NCBI GenBank assembly: GCA_900473915.1 | Contig: UCNG01000011.1 | Location: 1-64,000, forward strand | Length of the DNA stretch: 64,000 nucleotides | Origin: Hyphomicrobiales bacterium | Lineage (GTDB): Bacteria > Pseudomonadota > Alphaproteobacteria > Rhizobiales > Rhizobiaceae | Reading direction: 5' to 3' | Shown here: positions 59,970 through 64,000 of the stretch, piece by piece | How positions within the stretch are numbered: the stretch's first letter is position 1 | How the letters are laid out: every line of letters starts with the position of its first letter | The notes under the pieces: model-generated | What the model was told of the DNA's origin: nothing | Database searches by the model: none | What the model saw: only the letters and a program-made list of their open reading frames with translations | Position numbers and translations under genes: made by a program

Positions 59970-61043
59970 ATGCCTGCGTTTCTGGAGGTGGCGGATGCGC
60001 GCGTTCGTTATGGCAACAATGAAGTTCTCAAAGGCGTGAACCTGTCCGTCAGGAAGGGTGAGTTCGTTGCGCTTCTAGGCTCGTCCGGTTGTGGCAAGAC
60101 AACCCTGCTGCGCGCGATTGCCGGCTTCAACCTGCCATCCGGCGGAGCGATCCGGGTTGGCGGCAAAGACGTCACTAAATTACCTCCGGACAAACGCGGC
60201 ATGGCCCTTGTCTTCCAGTCTTATGCGCTCTGGCCGCACATGACAGTGGCGCAGAATATGGGATACGGCCTGCGTATTCGTGGCGCAGCAAAGGAAACCA
60301 TACGACAGAAGGTCGAGGAAATTGCCCGCCTGCTCGGGCTGGATGCCTTGCTGGAGCGTAAACCTGCCGCCCTTTCCGGCGGGCAACGCCAGCGTGTTGC
60401 TCTCGGACGGGCTCTCGCCATCCAGCCCGACATCCTGCTGCTGGATGAACCGCTTTCCAATCTCGATGCACGCATCAGACTATCGGTTCGCCATGAAATC
60501 AGCGCTTTGCAGCGCCGTCTCGGCATCACCGCTGTCCATGTAACTCACGACCGGGAAGAAGCCATGGTGATGGCCGACCGCATCGTCATCCTCAATAATG
60601 GCGAAATCGCACAGGCAGGCGCACCGGAAGAAGTTTATAACCACCCGGCGTCGGATTTCGTCGCAGCCTTCATGGGCGCGGAGAATCTGATCGAAGTGCC
60701 GGTTCAGATAAAGGCCGATCGCATCGAGATCGCAGCAGGCGCGGATAACAAAGCAAGCACCATTTCAGCAGGGCGCCGCAATCTGTCTGACGGCTTGGCG
60801 TCGGCACGCTTCCGCAGTGAGGCAGCCCGCCTTACTGCGCCGGGGACGGAACGCAATTCGCCGACATCTGAACTAACGCTCAGCGGAATGGTCGAGCAGA
60901 CCAGTTATCCCGGCGGCCTGTGGCGGCATATGATCCGTGTTGGCGACCGCCATATCATGGTCGATGCCCAGGAAAGCCATCAGCCCGGCGCGAATGTCGA
61001 AATTCACATAGCCGAGCGCGCCCTGTTTTTATTCGACAAATAA
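59970..61043 (+). CDS. ABC transporter ATP-binding protein (polyamine/Fe3+/phosphonate-type)
   Basis: 357 residues from ATG 59970 (GGGGAGGAG upstream); the frame reaches 59835 but crosses the operator. Walker A LGSSGCGKTTLLRAI, Q-loop VFQSYALWPHM, signature LSGGQRQRVALGRALA, Walker B ILLLDEPLSNLD, then a C-terminal TOBE/OB domain (LSGMVEQTSYPGGLWRHMIR). This PotA/FbpC-like group drives import of polyamines, iron or phosphonates; the substrate cannot be fixed. It is followed by a 288-base gap and the binding-protein gene. Confidence 0.88.
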   Translation: MPAFLEVADARVRYGNNEVLKGVNLSVRKGEFVALLGSSGCGKTTLLRAIAGFNLPSGGAIRVGGKDVTKLPPDKRGMALVFQSYALWPHMTVAQNMGYGLRIRGAAKETIRQKVEEIARLLGLDALLERKPAALSGGQRQRVALGRALAIQPDILLLDEPLSNLDARIRLSVRHEISALQRRLGITAVHVTHDREEAMVMADRIVILNNGEIAQAGAPEEVYNHPASDFVAAFMGAENLIEVPVQIKADRIEIAAGADNKASTISAGRRNLSDGLASARFRSEAARLTAPGTERNSPTSELTLSGMVEQTSYPGGLWRHMIRVGDRHIMVDAQESHQPGANVEIHIAERALFLFDK

Positions 61044-61331
61044 ATCGGCTGGCCGCTCTCTTTTCGCGAATACCCGGCCATGCACCATGGAGTTGAGGGA
61101 GACCAATGATCGCTGAAACAGGAAATCAGGCGCAATTTCCATAATGCACAGCCGTGCAAACCGTTCGATAACTCTGCCACATATCAATATGGGAATAATC
61201 CCATCTCGACGTCATTTCCATGGGCGGCTTCGCCCGGGATGCCACCGTTCCCGATAAGCACCAGTGGATGCATTGCATCTGTATTCAATCACAAGTCCGG
61301 AAAATTCCGGCTTCAGACAGGAGCCCTTTTC
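61044..61331. other. Intergenic gap holding operator copy 2
   Basis: No gene. TGCACAGCCGTGCAA sits at 61145-61159 and GGGCGGCTTCGCCC at about 61222-61235 forms a hairpin with a TTCG loop. The second transcription unit starting at 61332 probably has its own promoter here. Confidence 0.45.
61145..61159. promoter_or_regulatory. Palindromic operator, copy 2
   Basis: TGCACAGCCGTGCAA, the exact reverse complement of the 15 bases at 59913-59927. It is located upstream of the substrate-binding protein gene, so the two units are probably co-regulated by the same factor. Confidence 0.6.
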
Positions 61332-62465
61332 ATGAGAACGATCCTGAATGCGGCAATGGCAATCGGCCTCACCATTGCACCGGCTGCTGCCGACGAACTT
61401 ACCGTCATCACAGCGGGCGACCAGAATATGGTCGATTACATCAATCAGTATCTTGGACCATTGTTCGAGAAGGAAAATCCCGGAACCACAGTTCGTGTGG
61501 TCGGAACAGGTCCCGGCGATGCAGGCTCGCAGAAGGTTCTTGAACGTTTCGAAGCCCAGTCCAAGGCTGGCGTGGAAAAGTGGGATACAGACGTCGCTGT
61601 CGTCCACGAGAAATTTGTCGGACCGATGGTAACGGCAAAGTTCCTCGAAAATTATCGGAGCAAGATCGATAGCGGCAAGCTGGTGACGCGGGAAAATGCG
61701 AAGATGGCGCTCGGCACTGATGTCGACGGTTATGTGATGCCGATGTTCAACAGCCAGACCGCACTTGCCTACAACCCTGCTCTCGTTGCCAATCCTCCGA
61801 AGAGTTACGACGAACTCGTCGCCTGGGCCAAGGAAAATCCCAAGCAATTCGGTTATAACGGCATCAAGGGTGGCGCGTCGGGCGTAAGCTTCGTCATGGG
61901 CTGGATCTATGCTTATGGCGGCGACGCAGAGAAGCTGATGAAAGGCCCATTCGAAGAAGGCGCGGCGAAAAACTGGGACAAGGCGTTTGCCTCGCTCAAG
62001 GATTTTACAAAGAACGCCACCCTCACCCCAGGCAACGCCGGTACATTGGACATGTTGAGCCGCGGCGAGATCGCGATGGGACCAGTTTGGGTCGACATGT
62101 TCTATTCGTGGAAGGCAAATGGGCAACTTCCGCCAGAAATGAACCTTGTTTTGCCCGCCCCCGGCATGCCCGGCCAGCCGATGCACTATGTGATCCCGGA
62201 AAAAAGCGCGCATAAGGAACTTGCCGAAAAGTTTGTTGCGTTGGCGACAAGCCCGAAGGTGCAGGCCGAAGGCATCGTCAAGCGCTTCAACTGGTATCCA
62301 GGCATCGATGCTGACCACGTCAAGGCAGAGCTGGACAGCGACACCTGGAACAAGCTTTTCACCGATATTTCGCCGGACGACCTTGCGAAATACGGAAAGC
62401 CTTTCCCGATTGCACCCTATAACACTGCTATTCTGGAAGCGTATGAGCGTCAGGTAGGCAACTAA
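61332..62465 (+). CDS. ABC transporter extracellular solute-binding protein
   Basis: 377 residues from ATG 61332 (ACAGGAGCCC upstream). Signal peptide MRTILNAAMAIGLTIAPAAA-DEL. Family-1 binding protein: LTVITAGDQNMVDYINQYLG, FNSQTALAYNPALVANPPKS, YDELVAWAKENPKQFGYNG, and the domain-hinge GEIAMGPVWVDMFYSWKANG. Asp/Tyr/Trp residues that bind ligand cannot be assigned with certainty. Works with the permeases downstream and the ATPase upstream. Confidence 0.88.
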   Translation: MRTILNAAMAIGLTIAPAAADELTVITAGDQNMVDYINQYLGPLFEKENPGTTVRVVGTGPGDAGSQKVLERFEAQSKAGVEKWDTDVAVVHEKFVGPMVTAKFLENYRSKIDSGKLVTRENAKMALGTDVDGYVMPMFNSQTALAYNPALVANPPKSYDELVAWAKENPKQFGYNGIKGGASGVSFVMGWIYAYGGDAEKLMKGPFEEGAAKNWDKAFASLKDFTKNATLTPGNAGTLDMLSRGEIAMGPVWVDMFYSWKANGQLPPEMNLVLPAPGMPGQPMHYVIPEKSAHKELAEKFVALATSPKVQAEGIVKRFNWYPGIDADHVKAELDSDTWNKLFTDISPDDLAKYGKPFPIAPYNTAILEAYERQVGN

Positions 62466-62544
62466 ACCCTACTCTCGATTGGAGTGCTCAGCTGAACAAA
62501 ATTTCAGTCTGAGCGCTCCCGCACTCACTTTCATGAGGTTTCGA

Positions 62545-63369
62545 ATGCCGCATCGACTGACGGGAATTCTTCTTGTCGCGCCTGCACTGGCGATCGTCCT
62601 GCTCCTGTTCATCGTACCGCTTTTCGGGGTGATCACCGGAGCGTTCCATGTTTCCGGTGAATGGGGAACCGGCAACTTCACCAAGGCATTCGAGCTTTAT
62701 TCCAGCGACATAATCTTCACTTTTGTCATTGTTACACTGTCGTCTCTGCTGATTGCGTTGTTCTCTATTGCGATCGGTGGCTATTTGACACTGGGCTCCA
62801 ATGCGCGTGCTGTCACCGTTCTGCGCTGGCTTTATCGCTGGCCGCTTTTTATCCCCTTCATCGTCGTTGGCCAGATACTTCGCACTTTCCTTGCCAAGAA
62901 CGGTTTGATGAACAGCCTGCTCATCGAGACCGGACTTCTCACGCCGCTGCAGGCAATGAGTTTTCTGGATTGGCGCGGCATCGTCATCGCATTCATCTGG
63001 AAACAGACGCCATTTGTCACGCTGCTGCTGGCCGGCGCCATGGCCTCCCTTGATCGCAGCACAATCGAATCCGCTCGCAATCTTGGCGCCGGACGGCTGC
63101 GAATTCTCATCGAAATCGTCCTCCCCCAAGTTCGCCAGACACTGCTCGTCGGGCTTATCCTGAGCTTTGTCACCATGATGTCTGTCTTGTCCGTACCTTT
63201 GATGATCAACGCGCAATCACCAACGATGATTACGGCGAACATGGCATTCCGCATCAATGCTTATGGGGATTACGGCGTCGCGAATGCGCTGGGCACGATC
63301 TCACTTCTCATGACCAGTCTTGTCGCCTGGATTTACCTCCGTCAGACCATGAAAGAGCACGGCCAATGA
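62545..63369 (+). CDS. ABC transporter permease, first subunit
   Basis: 274 residues from ATG 62545 (GAGG ten bases upstream); the frame start 62479 is not supported. Six membrane helices and the EAA-like loop ESARNLGAGRLRILIEIVLP, which contacts the ATPase. Starts with MPHRLTGILLVAPALAIVLL. Overlaps the next gene by four bases. Typical first permease of a polyamine/phosphonate-type system. Confidence 0.88.
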   Translation: MPHRLTGILLVAPALAIVLLLFIVPLFGVITGAFHVSGEWGTGNFTKAFELYSSDIIFTFVIVTLSSLLIALFSIAIGGYLTLGSNARAVTVLRWLYRWPLFIPFIVVGQILRTFLAKNGLMNSLLIETGLLTPLQAMSFLDWRGIVIAFIWKQTPFVTLLLAGAMASLDRSTIESARNLGAGRLRILIEIVLPQVRQTLLVGLILSFVTMMSVLSVPLMINAQSPTMITANMAFRINAYGDYGVANALGTISLLMTSLVAWIYLRQTMKEHGQ

Positions 63370-64000
63370 GCAACACCTTCGACTGGCGCTGGATACCCCG
63401 CGGCATATTGCTTGGCCTGCTCGCTTTCGCGATTTTCGGGCCGCTCGCCAACCTGCTTCTGTGGGCTGTAGCTGAGCGCTGGTATTTCCCGCACACATTG
63501 CCACTTCAATATGGATTTTCATTCTGGGCGAATGTGTTTTCGCCCCGCGGCAATGCGCTATCGTCGCTTGGCACAAGTGTTGTGATTGCAGGGCTGACCG
63601 TGATTGTCTCACTCGGTCTCGCCGTCCCTGCCGGGTATGCTCTCGCCAGGCTGAAACTGCCTTTTCGCGGATTGATCCTTTTGACGCTGCTCATCCCGCA
63701 AGCTTTCCCAAACCTGCCCGTTTACGTGAACATTGCCCAAATGTTCTATTCATTCGGCCTGAATGGAACGATCACAGGTGTCGTTCTGGTGCATGTCACC
63801 CATGGTCTGGTCTATGCAGTCTGGATTGCCACGGCAGCGTTTTCCGCGATAGACCGTGAGCTTGAAGAAGCTGCGCGGTCAATGGGCGCTTCCGCCCTCA
63901 AGACGTTCTTCGACATCACCCTGCCGATAGCCGCGCCCGGTCTTCTTGCAAGCGCGATCTTTGTCTTTCTTGAATCGCTCGATGAGTTCACGGGCACTTA
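63366..64000 (+). CDS. ABC transporter permease, second subunit (cut by window end)
   Basis: Begins in the ATGA overlap: MSNTFDWRWIPRGILLGLLA, and stays open to the window edge with 211 complete codons. The conserved cytoplasmic loop ELEEAARSMGASALKTFFDITLP (EAA motif, written here as EEAARSMGASALKTFFD) is present. It would pair with the preceding permease. The 3' end lies beyond the window. Confidence 0.9.
   Translation, partial: MSNTFDWRWIPRGILLGLLAFAIFGPLANLLLWAVAERWYFPHTLPLQYGFSFWANVFSPRGNALSSLGTSVVIAGLTVIVSLGLAVPAGYALARLKLPFRGLILLTLLIPQAFPNLPVYVNIAQMFYSFGLNGTITGVVLVHVTHGLVYAVWIATAAFSAIDRELEEAARSMGASALKTFFDITLPIAAPGLLASAIFVFLESLDEFTGT

Noticed and set aside
61212-62318. 368-codon reverse-strand frame opposite the solute-binding protein
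   Set aside because: The forward product has a signal peptide, ribosome site and family motifs, and fits the operon.
1-64000. CRISPR array or rRNA genes
   Set aside because: No regularly spaced short repeats and no rRNA-like sequence were seen on reading the window.

Overview
The window looks like a chromosomal segment of an alphaproteobacterium of the Brucella/Ochrobactrum group. The reasons are the host gene content and order (plsY-dprA-topA-rnr-DUF983-NUDIX, rpmG, pleD-divK), a BA14K-family exported protein, a LOV-domain HWE histidine kinase, and a catalytically degenerate dihydroorotase (PyrC') overlapping pyrB. No rRNA operon and no CRISPR array were seen. Identification is from memory of the families; no database search was possible.

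Layout. (1) 1-1620: the end of a mobile element, with six tiny overlapping phage-type genes and an excisionase-like HTH gene, abutting the 3' end of tRNA-Lys(TTT). (2) 2.0-36.2 kb: ordinary core chromosome. It holds an integral-membrane alpha/beta-hydrolase, an SPFH protein, BA14K, LOV histidine kinase, globin-coupled diguanylate cyclase, lipB, a DMT permease, parE, gatA/gatC, ruvX, aidB, pyrB-pyrC', plsY, dprA, topA, rnr, rpmG, pleD, divK, rnk and dinB. (3) 36.3-38.35 kb: tRNA-Cys, then an accessory stretch with two small exported proteins and an IS3-type transposase remnant. (4) 38,350-54,418: a 16-kb integrated element bounded by a 17-bp direct repeat, one copy being the 3' end of tRNA-Asn(GTT). 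(5) 54.6-64.0 kb: chromosome again, with an AraC regulator, a complete SitABCD-type metal ABC transporter, and a second ABC uptake system cut by the window end.

The 16-kb element is the most unusual part. It has a P4-type integrase, an AlpA-like regulator, an HK97-type major capsid protein, an HNH nuclease, a P27-type small terminase, a GTA-type tail assembly chaperone, a gp10-like protein, a tape-measure protein and a DUF3168 protein. I find no large terminase, portal, prohead protease, major tail protein or lysis gene. That fits a capsid-encoding satellite or a strongly reduced prophage. Two genes carry in-frame TAG codons and the tape-measure gene has a frameshift. It also encodes two tandem cold-shock-like proteins, a tRNA-Arg(TCT), a 690-base non-coding stretch full of hairpins, terminator-like hairpins in front of several late genes, and a reverse-strand cargo operon (XRE regulator, DUF4145 protein, small exported protein, 383-residue helical protein) that is a candidate exclusion or defence module.

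The chromosomal genes form recognisable units: pyrB-pyrC' (pyrimidine synthesis), plsY-dprA, topA-rnr-DUF983, divK-pleD (cell-cycle and c-di-GMP signalling) and sitABCD behind two metal-regulator-like palindromes. The last ABC system has the same 15-bp palindromic operator in front of both its ATPase gene and its binding-protein gene.
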